Source: Acidovorax sp. T1 (GTDB lineage: Bacteria; Pseudomonadota; Gammaproteobacteria; Burkholderiales; Burkholderiaceae_C). Taken from it: 64,000 nt of DNA. Below are positions 54,231 through 64,000 of the stretch, piece by piece. Below the pieces are notes generated by a model that saw nothing but the letters and a program-made list of their open reading frames with translations, did no database searches and had not been told where the DNA came from. Position 1 is the stretch's first letter. The number at the start of each line of letters is the position of its first letter. The translations under genes were made by a program, and so were the position numbers. Where the stretch lies: NCBI RefSeq assembly GCF_002176815.1, contig NZ_CP021648.1, forward strand, positions 1,178,001 to 1,242,000, in the 5' to 3' direction.

Positions 54231-55448
54231 TCAGGCGGGCTGCGGCGTGGCGCGCTGGATGGGGGCTTCCTTGATGGGCAGATTCACCAGCCCGGCAAAG
54301 ATGCCGAGCCCGATCGCGATGTACCACACCACATCGTAGCTGCCGGTGCGGTCATACAGATAGCCGCCCAGCCACACCCCCATGAAGCTGCCCACCTGGT
54401 GGCTGAAGAAGACAAAGCCGCCCAGCATCGACAGGTGCTGCACGCCAAAAATCTGCGCAATCGTGGCATTGGTGGGCGGCACGGTGGATAGCCACAGCGC
54501 CCCCATTACGGCCGAAAACACATACACCGACAGCGGCGACAGCGGCACCAGCAGAAAAACGGTGATGACCACGGCCCGCGCAAAGTAGATGAAGGCCAAT
54601 ATGTTGCGCTTCGGGATGCGCTGGCCCAGCGTGCCCGCAATGTAGGTGCCAAACACATTGAACAGCCCGATCAGCGCCAGCGCATAGCTGGCCACCTGGG
54701 GCGAAAGGCCGTGGTCGCGCAGGTAGCTGGGCAAGTGCACGCCAATGAACACCACCTGAAAGCCGCAGACAAAATACCCTGCCGTCAGCAACAGAAAGCT
54801 GGGGTAGCGGAACGCTTCACCCAGCGCCTGCGCAATCGACTGGTCGCGCTGGGCAGGGGCCGATCCGTGAAACCCCGGCTCGCGCAGGCCAAAAGCCAGT
54901 GGAATGATGAGCAGCACCATCAGCGCCAGCGCCAGCAGCGCCTGCTGCCAGCCCAGCCCGGCAATCAGCCAGCCTTCCACCGGCACCATCAGGAACTGGC
55001 CAAACGAGCCGGCCGCCGCCGCCACGCCCATGGCCCACGAGCGCTTTTCGGGCGCAATCTGGCGGCCCAGCACGCCGTAGATCACGGCATAGGTGGTGCC
55101 GGCCTGGGCCGCGCCGATCAGCACGCCAGCGGTGAGGGCAAACACGGTGGGCGTCGGCGACAGCGCCATGCCGGCCAGGCCCAGTCCATACAGTACCGCC
55201 CCGCCCATCAGCACGCGAAAGGCGCCAAACCGGTCTGCGGCCATGCCCGCAAAGATGCCGATGATTCCCCACGAGAGGTTCTGGATCGCAATCGCCAGGG
55301 CAAACGACTGCCGCGTCCAGCCCATTTCCTGGGTGATGGGTTGCAGCCACAGGCCGAAGCCATGGCGAATGCCCATGGACAGCGTCACGATGGCGGCACC
55401 GCACGCCAGCACCTGGAACATCGACAGTTTGGGAGGGTTCGTAGGCAT
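54231..55448 (-). CDS. MFS transporter (monocarboxylate/OFA-like)
   Basis: A 405-residue, 12-helix transporter. Motifs: SMGIRHGFGLWLQPITQEMG after helix 1, NLSWGIIGIFAGMAADRFGA with the MFS loop, and the helix-5 GVAAAAGSFGQFLMVP stretch. It resembles the oxalate:formate/monocarboxylate group; the substrate is unknown. It diverges from parE by about 120 bases. Confidence 0.88.
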   Translation of the reverse strand: MPTNPPKLSMFQVLACGAAIVTLSMGIRHGFGLWLQPITQEMGWTRQSFALAIAIQNLSWGIIGIFAGMAADRFGAFRVLMGGAVLYGLGLAGMALSPTPTVFALTAGVLIGAAQAGTTYAVIYGVLGRQIAPEKRSWAMGVAAAAGSFGQFLMVPVEGWLIAGLGWQQALLALALMVLLIIPLAFGLREPGFHGSAPAQRDQSIAQALGEAFRYPSFLLLTAGYFVCGFQVVFIGVHLPSYLRDHGLSPQVASYALALIGLFNVFGTYIAGTLGQRIPKRNILAFIYFARAVVITVFLLVPLSPLSVYVFSAVMGALWLSTVPPTNATIAQIFGVQHLSMLGGFVFFSHQVGSFMGVWLGGYLYDRTGSYDVVWYIAIGLGIFAGLVNLPIKEAPIQRATPQPA

Positions 55449-55570
55449 GCGGGAAATGTAGCCAATCTTTCACTCCGTTGCCTGACGCCTGCATGACCCG
55501 GGATGGCGCCATGGAGGATGGCTGGGTATTTATCCAGTTCCTGCGGCGCTGCGGCACTACAATCCGCCCC

Positions 55571-57553
55571 ATGTCTGCCAAACCGACTTCTGTGTCCGCC
55601 AGCGAATATTCCGAGGGTTCGATCCGTGTGCTCAAGGGCCTGGAGCCCGTCAAGCAGCGCCCGGGCATGTACACCCGCACCGACAACCCCCTGCACATCA
55701 TCCAGGAAGTGCTCGACAACGCCGCCGACGAGGCGCTGGCCGGCTACGGGAAAAAGATCAAGGTCACGCTGCACGCCGACGGCTCGGTGGGCATCGAAGA
55801 CGACGGGCGCGGCATTCCGTTTGGCATGCACCCCGAAGAAAAGGCGCCGGTGATCGAGCTGGTTTTCACCCGCCTGCACGCGGGCGGCAAGTTCGACAAA
55901 GGCAAGGGCGGCGCCTACAGCTTCTCGGGCGGCCTGCATGGCGTGGGCGTGAGCGTGACCAACGCGCTGGCCACGCGCCTGGAGGCCAGCAGCCACCGCG
56001 AAGGGCAAGTGGCGCGCCTGGTGTTCTCTGGTGGTGACGTGGTCGAGCCCCTGGTCACCCGCGCCCTGGAGGCGGGCGAGCGCAAGCAGGGCACCACGGT
56101 GCGCGTGTGGCCCGACGCCAAATACTTTGAATCGAGCACTTTGCCGCTGGGCGAGCTCACCCACCTGCTGCGCAGCAAGGCGGTGCTGATGCCCGGCGTG
56201 CAGGTCTCGCTGGTCAACGAGAAGACGCGTGATACGCAAACCTGGCAATACAAGGGCGGCCTGCGCGACTACCTGCAGCAGACGCTCAACGGCGAGCCGG
56301 TGATCCCGCTGTTCGAGGGCGATGGCTTTGCCGACAGTGGCAACGACAACTTTGCCGAGGGTGAGGGCGCCTCGTGGTGCGTGGCCTTCACCGAAGACGG
56401 CCCGCCCGTGCGCGAAAGCTATGTCAACCTGATCCCCACCAGCGCCGGCGGCACCCACGAAAGCGGCCTGCGCGATGGCCTGTTCAATGCCGTCAAAAGC
56501 TTCATCGAGCTGCACAGCCTGTTGCCCAAGGGCGTGAAGCTGATGCCCGAAGACGTGTTTGCGCGGGCCAGCTATGTTCTTTCAGCCAAGGTGCTGGACC
56601 CGCAGTTCCAGGGCCAGATCAAGGAGCGCCTGAACTCGCGCGACGCGGTGCGGCTGGTGAGCGGCTTTGTGCGCCCGGCGCTCGAGCTCTGGCTCAACCA
56701 GCATGTCGAATACGGCAAGAAGCTGGCCGAGCTGGCCATCAAGGCCGCGCAGACGCGCCAGAAGGCCGGCCAGAAGGTCGAAAAGCGCAAGGGCTCGGGC
56801 GTGGCCGTGCTGCCAGGCAAGCTCACCGATTGCGAGAGCCGCGATATTGCCTACAACGAAGTGTTTCTGGTCGAGGGCGATTCGGCCGGCGGCAGCGCCA
56901 AGATGGGCCGCGACAAGGAGAACCAGGCCGTGCTGCCACTGCGCGGCAAGGTGCTCAACACCTGGGAGGTGGACCGCGACCGGCTGTTTGCCAACAACGA
57001 AATCCACGACATCTCGGTGGCCATGGGGGTGGACCCGCACGGCCCTGATGACTCGCCCGACCTGTCGGGCCTGCGCTATGGCAAGGTCTGCATCTTGAGT
57101 GACGCCGACGTGGATGGCTCGCACATCCAGGTGTTGCTGCTCACACTGTTCTTCCGGCACTTTCCCAAGTTGATTGAGACCGGCCACATCTATGTGGCGC
57201 GCCCGCCGCTGTTTCGCGTGGACGTGCCCGCGCGCGGCAAAAAGCCGGCGGCCAAGATGTATGCGCTGGACGAAGGCGAGCTCACCGCCATCCTCGACAA
57301 ATGCGAGAAAGATGGCGTGCCGCGCGAAAAATGCCAGATCAGCCGCTTCAAGGGCCTGGGCGAGATGAACGCCGAGCAGCTGTGGGAGACCACGCTCAAC
57401 CCCGACACCCGGCGCCTGTTGCCCGTGCAGCTGGGCGGCACCGACTTTGCCGCCACCGAAGGGCTCATCACCAAGCTCATGGGCAAGGGCGAGGCCGCTT
57501 CGCGCCGCGAGCTGATGGAGCTGCATGGCGACGCGGTGGAAGTGGATATCTGA
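55571..57553 (+). CDS. parE: DNA topoisomerase IV subunit B
   Basis: ATPase subunit of topoisomerase IV, 660 residues. GHKL motifs: [26 protein letters not shown], and [23 protein letters not shown] domain: [20 protein letters not shown] and [11 protein letters not shown]. The C-terminal [18 protein letters not shown] is typical. ATG 55571 gives a 20-residue lead before [20 protein letters not shown]. Confidence 0.97.
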   Translation: MSAKPTSVSASEYSEGSIRVLKGLEPVKQRPGMYTRTDNPLHIIQEVLDNAADEALAGYGKKIKVTLHADGSVGIEDDGRGIPFGMHPEEKAPVIELVFTRLHAGGKFDKGKGGAYSFSGGLHGVGVSVTNALATRLEASSHREGQVARLVFSGGDVVEPLVTRALEAGERKQGTTVRVWPDAKYFESSTLPLGELTHLLRSKAVLMPGVQVSLVNEKTRDTQTWQYKGGLRDYLQQTLNGEPVIPLFEGDGFADSGNDNFAEGEGASWCVAFTEDGPPVRESYVNLIPTSAGGTHESGLRDGLFNAVKSFIELHSLLPKGVKLMPEDVFARASYVLSAKVLDPQFQGQIKERLNSRDAVRLVSGFVRPALELWLNQHVEYGKKLAELAIKAAQTRQKAGQKVEKRKGSGVAVLPGKLTDCESRDIAYNEVFLVEGDSAGGSAKMGRDKENQAVLPLRGKVLNTWEVDRDRLFANNEIHDISVAMGVDPHGPDDSPDLSGLRYGKVCILSDADVDGSHIQVLLLTLFFRHFPKLIETGHIYVARPPLFRVDVPARGKKPAAKMYALDEGELTAILDKCEKDGVPREKCQISRFKGLGEMNAEQLWETTLNPDTRRLLPVQLGGTDFAATEGLITKLMGKGEAASRRELMELHGDAVEVDI

Positions 57554-57590
57554 CCTCGGATATTCTGACCACCCACTGCCGGTGCCTGCC

Positions 57591-58397
57591 ATGTCCACGA
57601 TCCTTCGATTTTTAGGCCTTTTCGGTCGTTTGCGCTTGCTGGCTGTGCCCCTGCTGCTATTGATAACGCAGCAGTCAGCGCATGCCGACCTGTGGGCTTT
57701 TGTGGACGAGCGCGGCGTGACCCACTTCGCTGCAGAGCAGACGGATGCGCGCTATCAGCTGTTTTTTCGCGGCACGCAGTTTGATTCGTCGCGCGATGGG
57801 GCGCAGGGTGCGTTGCAGTCCTCGCAGCAGGCTCTGCCGTCTCCGGTGGCGCTGCCCGTGGCCGGCGCGCGCTTGCTGGCTTTTTTTGACATTTCGCCCG
57901 ACTACAAGCGCGTCAAGCACCACCTGCGCGCATCGGCCAGCCACCAGGGGGTGGACTATGAACTGCTGCAGGCCTTGATTGCCACCGAGTCGGGGTTTGA
58001 CGCCAGCGCCGTGTCACCCAAAGGGGCCATCGGCCTGATGCAGGTGATGCCGGCCACGGCAGGACGCTTCGGCGTGGCGGCGGACGCCCGCCGGACGGTG
58101 GCGCAAAAGCTGGTGGACCCGGCGGTGAATGTGTCTGCCGGCACCCGCTATCTGCGCTATCTGCTCGATCTGTTTCCCGGCCGCCTGGACCTGGCCCTGG
58201 CCGCCTACAACGCGGGCGAGGGCGCGGTGCAACGGGCGGGCAACCGGATTCCGGCCTACAAGGAAACCCAGAACTATGTGCGCACCGTGCTCGGCCTGTA
58301 CGCCCAGCTCAAACCGCCAGCATCAGCGCTGGCCCAGCGCGCCACACCCGGCCGCGTGCGCATGGAACTCTCGGGCACTGCCCCAGAACGTGACTGA
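57591..58397 (+). CDS. Lytic transglycosylase (SLT domain)
   Basis: A 268-residue exported murein transglycosylase. N-terminal signal ([19 protein letters not shown]), then a DUF4124-like strand ([13 protein letters not shown]), and the SLT domain from about residue 115: [20 protein letters not shown] with the catalytic Glu, [18 protein letters not shown] and [13 protein letters not shown]. Placed between parE and parC in the same direction. Confidence 0.92.
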   Translation: MSTILRFLGLFGRLRLLAVPLLLLITQQSAHADLWAFVDERGVTHFAAEQTDARYQLFFRGTQFDSSRDGAQGALQSSQQALPSPVALPVAGARLLAFFDISPDYKRVKHHLRASASHQGVDYELLQALIATESGFDASAVSPKGAIGLMQVMPATAGRFGVAADARRTVAQKLVDPAVNVSAGTRYLRYLLDLFPGRLDLALAAYNAGEGAVQRAGNRIPAYKETQNYVRTVLGLYAQLKPPASALAQRATPGRVRMELSGTAPERD

Positions 58398-58412
58398 ACC
58401 GAACCCCAACGA

Positions 58413-60767
<2,355 letters not shown>

Positions 60768-60904
60768 TTGCTGTGTCGGCATCCGCGCTGCCGTTCGCCG
60801 GCATTCTCTGCGCAGGTGGGGCGTCCCTGGGGGATGCTCGGGATTTGTAGAAAAATGAAATATCACGCACTATCGGTGACAAACAATCTGAGTACGGGAG
60901 ACAA

Positions 60905-62704
60905 ATGATGCTGAACCAACTTCGCATTGCCCACAAGCTGTGGCTGGCGGTTGCCTTTATCGTGGTCATGCTGATCGCGGTGGTGGTTTTTTCGGGGTAC
61001 CGCTCCGCCAAGGTGCAGGTGCAGGCCGACGCGGCGGCGAAGGAAATGGGGGCCCGGGTCTCTTCGGCCATCCGCTGGGCGGGCCTGACCGAGACCAATG
61101 CTGCGCGCACGCAGGCGCTGATCGTCAGCAGCGATCCGGCGGTGGAGTTGGAGTTCAAGGACGTCATCGCGGCCACGTCGGCGCAGATCAGCGAAGTGCA
61201 GAAGTCCCTGGAAGGCATGGCTTTGTCGGAGCAGGACAAGGCACAGATGGCCAAGATTGCGGCGGCGCGAAAAACCATGACTGACCTGCGGGTGCAGGCC
61301 CGTCAACTCAAGGCCGATGGGCAGGCCGAGCAGGCGGTGGCCCTGGTCAAGCAAGCCTACAACCCTGCGGTCACCGCCTATCTGCAGACATTGCGCGACT
61401 TTGTGCAAATGCAGCAGCAGACAGCGCAAACGAACCTGGCTGAGATGGCCGCCTCTCGCATGTTGACCGTGAAGATCGGCGCCACGGCGGTGGCCGTCTT
61501 GCTGCTGGCCATCATTGGCGGGGCTTATTTTTTGATCCGCAGCATTCAGCAGCCCCTGGCCCAGGCCAATGAGCTCGCCGCCCGCATTGCCGCGGGCGAC
61601 CTGAGCATGCAGGCCACCATCACGCGTGGCGATGAATTCGGTGACTTGCTGCGGTCGCAATACGCCATGAGCGACGCCCTGGGCCGTGTGGTGCACCAGG
61701 TGCGCCAAAGCACCGACAGCATTGCCACGGCCAGCGCCGAAATCGCCACCGGTAACCACGACCTGTCTGCCCGCACCGAGCAGACGTCGAGCAACCTGCA
61801 GGAAACCGCGGCCGCCATGGAGCAGTTCACCAGCACCATCCAACAAAGCGCCAGCAGCGCCCAGCAGGCCAGCAGCCTGGCCGTGGGCGCCACCGGCGTG
61901 GCGCGCCGGGGCGGCGAGGTGGTGACGCAAGTGGTCGCCACCATGGACGAGATCAACCACAGCAGCAAGAAAATCGCCGACATCATCGGCGTGATCGATG
62001 GCATTGCCTTCCAGACCAACATCTTGGCGCTCAATGCCGCAGTGGAGGCCGCGCGCGCTGGTGAGCAGGGGCGCGGTTTTGCCGTGGTGGCCAGCGAAGT
62101 GCGCAGCCTGGCGCAGCGCAGCGCCGAGGCCGCCAAGGAGATCAAGCAGCTGATCAATGCCTCGGTGGAAAAGGTGGACACCGGCTCCCGGCTCGTGGCG
62201 GATGCCGGCGGCACCATGGCCGACATCGTGCAGTCCGTCCAGCGCGTGACCGACATGATTGGCGAGATCACCGCCGCATCCACCGAGCAAAGTGTGGGTG
62301 TTGCCCAGGTCAACCAGGCGGTGGGCAACCTGGATCAGATGACGCAGCAAAACGCCGCGCTGGTCGAAGAAAGTGCCTCTGCCGCGCAAAGCCTGCGCGA
62401 GCAGGCCGAGCAGCTGGCGCAGATGGTGTCGGTGTTCAAGGTCAACGCGGCCGCTTATGGCGTGCAGGCCCCCATGGCCCGCGCCGTGCCGGCGCCGGTG
62501 GCCGGCGTTGCTGGAACCGCAGCCCGGGCGCAACGCACTGTGGTGGTGAGCAAGCCTTCCGCACAGCAGCTGGCGGGCGCTGGAACCAAGCCCACTGCAG
62601 CAGCGCCGTCTGCCCCACAGCCGCGCAAGTCATCCGCACCCGTGCCAGCGCCCCGTGTGGCCGCCGTGGCGCAGGGTGGAGATGACGACTGGGAAACTTT
62701 TTAA
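60905..62704 (+). CDS. Methyl-accepting chemotaxis protein
   Basis: A 599-residue transmembrane chemoreceptor: helix near residues 11-30 ([20 protein letters not shown]), a four-helix-bundle-type periplasmic domain, second helix ([17 protein letters not shown]), HAMP, and the signalling domain with the hairpin tip [20 protein letters not shown]. The C-terminus ends DDDWETF, an NWETF-like pentapeptide that tethers CheR/CheB. No che genes nearby. Long Pro/Ala linker before the tail. Confidence 0.94.
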   Translation: MMLNQLRIAHKLWLAVAFIVVMLIAVVVFSGYRSAKVQVQADAAAKEMGARVSSAIRWAGLTETNAARTQALIVSSDPAVELEFKDVIAATSAQISEVQKSLEGMALSEQDKAQMAKIAAARKTMTDLRVQARQLKADGQAEQAVALVKQAYNPAVTAYLQTLRDFVQMQQQTAQTNLAEMAASRMLTVKIGATAVAVLLLAIIGGAYFLIRSIQQPLAQANELAARIAAGDLSMQATITRGDEFGDLLRSQYAMSDALGRVVHQVRQSTDSIATASAEIATGNHDLSARTEQTSSNLQETAAAMEQFTSTIQQSASSAQQASSLAVGATGVARRGGEVVTQVVATMDEINHSSKKIADIIGVIDGIAFQTNILALNAAVEAARAGEQGRGFAVVASEVRSLAQRSAEAAKEIKQLINASVEKVDTGSRLVADAGGTMADIVQSVQRVTDMIGEITAASTEQSVGVAQVNQAVGNLDQMTQQNAALVEESASAAQSLREQAEQLAQMVSVFKVNAAAYGVQAPMARAVPAPVAGVAGTAARAQRTVVVSKPSAQQLAGAGTKPTAAAPSAPQPRKSSAPVPAPRVAAVAQGGDDDWETF

Positions 62705-62725
62705 AAAGCGGGTGCCGGTCGGCTT

Positions 62726-63184
62726 TCAGGCCAGCTCGGCGATCAATTCGATTTCCACGCACGCACCCATGGGAATCTGTGCCACGCCAAAGGCGCTGCG
62801 TGCGTGCACGCCCTTCTCGCCAAACACCTGGCCCAGCAGTTCGCTGGCGCCATTGGTCACCAGGTGTTGCTCGGTGAAGTCGCCGGTGGAGTTGACGAGG
62901 CTCATTACCTTCACGATGCGCTGGACGCGGTTCAGGTCGCCGCCGCAAGCCGCGTGCAGCGTGCCCATCAGGTCAATGGCCACCGCGCGGGCGGCGGCCT
63001 TGCCTTCTTCGGTGGTGATATCGCGGCCAAACTGGGCGGCCCAGGGCTTGCCGTCCTTGCGTGCGATGTGGCCGCTCAGGAACACCAGATTGCCAGTCTG
63101 CACATACGGCACATAGGCGGCGGCCGGCACGGACACGGGCGGCAGGGTGATGTTCAGTTCTTTCAGCTTGTCGTAAACGCTCAT
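62726..63184 (-). CDS. RidA family protein
   Basis: A 152-residue member of the RidA/YjgF family, which removes reactive enamine/imine intermediates. Shows VPYVQTGNLVFLSGHIARKD and FGVAQIPMGACVEIELIAEL near the end. The conserved Arg of active RidA (in a R-xA-F-xVAxLP context) appears as ARSAFGVAQIPMG. ATG 63184. Confidence 0.9.
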   Translation of the reverse strand: MSVYDKLKELNITLPPVSVPAAAYVPYVQTGNLVFLSGHIARKDGKPWAAQFGRDITTEEGKAAARAVAIDLMGTLHAACGGDLNRVQRIVKVMSLVNSTGDFTEQHLVTNGASELLGQVFGEKGVHARSAFGVAQIPMGACVEIELIAELA

Positions 63185-63331
63185 GGTTTCCTTGAAGGGG
63201 ATAGAGAAATTTCCGGTCAGGCGCGGGCAAAAGCGCCGCGCCCGGGTGCCGGTGCAGAGGTCGCCAGTGTTACACATGCACGCGCGCGAGTTGCCCATTT
63301 CGGCATCGCGGGGTGGGTTTAGCATGTGCCC

Positions 63332-64000
63332 ATGCCGCCCATAGCCTCCAGCGCATTCCATCCTGCCGCGTCGGACCCGCACGAGGAGCGGGCCGTGCTG
63401 GGTGCATGGCGCATGCCGGCGTGTTTGTTGGGGACCCTGGTGGGGGCGGCGCTGCAGCTGCAGCAGCCCGTGCTGTGGCCTTGGCCGGTTTATGGCGTGT
63501 TGCTGGCCTTGGGGGGCGTCGCGTGGCTGGCCAGCGGCTGGTGTCGGGCGTGGGTGGCGCATCGCTCTCAGGCTGCCGGGCGACGCTGGCGCCATGTCGG
63601 GGCCCTGGGCTTTGCTGCCTGCGCCGGGGCCATGGCCTTGTTTGCCTTGTGCGGGCTGCGCGCCGGTGCCTATGCGTCCCATGCGCTGTCGCCGGGGCTG
63701 GAGGGGCGCGACCTGCGCGTGACCGGCGTGATCGCCGCCATGCCGCAGGTGAACGAAGCGGGCGTGCGCCTGCGTCTGGAGATCGAGTCTGCGTTGTGGC
63801 AAGGCACTGCGGTGGCGTTGCCCCCGTTGGTGGATGTGTCGTGGTACGGCGATGCGGCGCTCGACATGGCCCAGCCTGCCGACGCATCGCGGCAACCGCC
63901 CACGCTGCGGGCCGGCGAGCGCTGGGAGATGACGGTTCGCCTCAAGGCGCCCCATGGTGCGCGCAACCCCCATGGCTTCGATTTCGAACTCTGGATGTGG
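63332..64000 (+). CDS. comEC: ComEC/Rec2 DNA-uptake protein, N-terminal part (3' truncated by window edge)
   Basis: Start of the inner-membrane channel for DNA uptake. 223 residues visible: helices (LLGTLVGAALQLQQPVLWPW and VYGVLLALGGVAWLASGW) followed by the DUF4131/OB-like domain with GRDLRVTGVIAAMPQVNEAG and ending GARNPHGFDFELWMW, the usual NP-GFD-ELW motif of this family. Continues past 64000. Confidence 0.88.
   Translation, partial: MPPIASSAFHPAASDPHEERAVLGAWRMPACLLGTLVGAALQLQQPVLWPWPVYGVLLALGGVAWLASGWCRAWVAHRSQAAGRRWRHVGALGFAACAGAMALFALCGLRAGAYASHALSPGLEGRDLRVTGVIAAMPQVNEAGVRLRLEIESALWQGTAVALPPLVDVSWYGDAALDMAQPADASRQPPTLRAGERWEMTVRLKAPHGARNPHGFDFELWMW

Overview
The window is about 64 kb of high-GC chromosome from a betaproteobacterium, most likely Comamonadaceae (Acidovorax-like). 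The placement is inferred from the protein sequences, from gene orders typical of that family (nuoL-M-N followed by DUF2818 and DUF1178 genes; pyrG-kdsA-eno-ftsB; dapA-bamC) and from a short dispersed repeat (AATAGCTGCTTGCGCTT...AAGCGCTA) that I associate with Comamonadaceae genomes. Coding density is high. I found no tRNA, rRNA, CRISPR array or prophage. The only intact mobile element is one IS21-family insertion sequence.

Layout. 1-5.3 kb: end of the complex I operon (nuoL partial, nuoM, nuoN) and two small conserved genes. 5.4-9.8 kb: an MsbA-like ABC exporter gene on the minus strand, split near its start codon by an IS21-family element with a 9-bp target duplication. 10-14.7 kb: a complete branched-chain amino-acid/amide ABC importer operon (livG, livF, binding protein, livH, livM) ending in a strong terminator. 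14.8-20 kb: lipocalin-like (AttH/CrtC-like) protein, FtsX-type permease and ABC ATPase, with an oppositely oriented hsp20 gene between permease and ATPase. 19.9-32.3 kb: a stretched version of the enterobacterial queG/tsaE-amiC-mutL-miaA neighbourhood, with an MFS gene, pilU, gdhA, a glpQ remnant, a DedA gene, a glycine-zipper lipoprotein and a cupin gene set between the core genes. 32.3-41 kb: AEC transporter, TctC-type binding protein, xerD, two tandem EAL-HDOD proteins with a degenerate EAL part, a DUF455 ferritin-like protein, gamma-carbonic anhydrase, Hsp33 and an uncharacterised cysteine-containing protein. 41-45.4 kb: pyrG-kdsA-eno-ftsB. 45.5-50.8 kb: coaBC, dut, two lipoproteins, a SlyD-like PPIase and a cupin/JmjC oxygenase coupled to an unknown gene. 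50.9-55.4 kb: dapA-bamC followed by a decayed metallo-beta-lactamase-fold hydrolase, a methyltransferase, a 49-residue membrane protein and an MFS transporter. 55.5-64 kb: parE, a lytic transglycosylase, parC, a chemotaxis receptor, a RidA protein and the start of comEC, which runs off the window.

Most of the window is housekeeping: respiration, cell wall, nucleotide and CoA metabolism, topoisomerase IV and outer-membrane assembly. The least ordinary signals are the IS21 insertion (original gene exactly reconstructable; the IS has extra internal copies of its end sequence and a CG-dinucleotide frameshift in istB), the dispersed repeat that sits both between genes and in frame inside at least four coding sequences, a structured intergenic repeat at 28.6-28.8 kb, the paired non-catalytic EAL-HDOD genes, and two gene remnants (glpQ and an MBL-fold hydrolase). 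I did not see a clear new defence or biosynthetic system.
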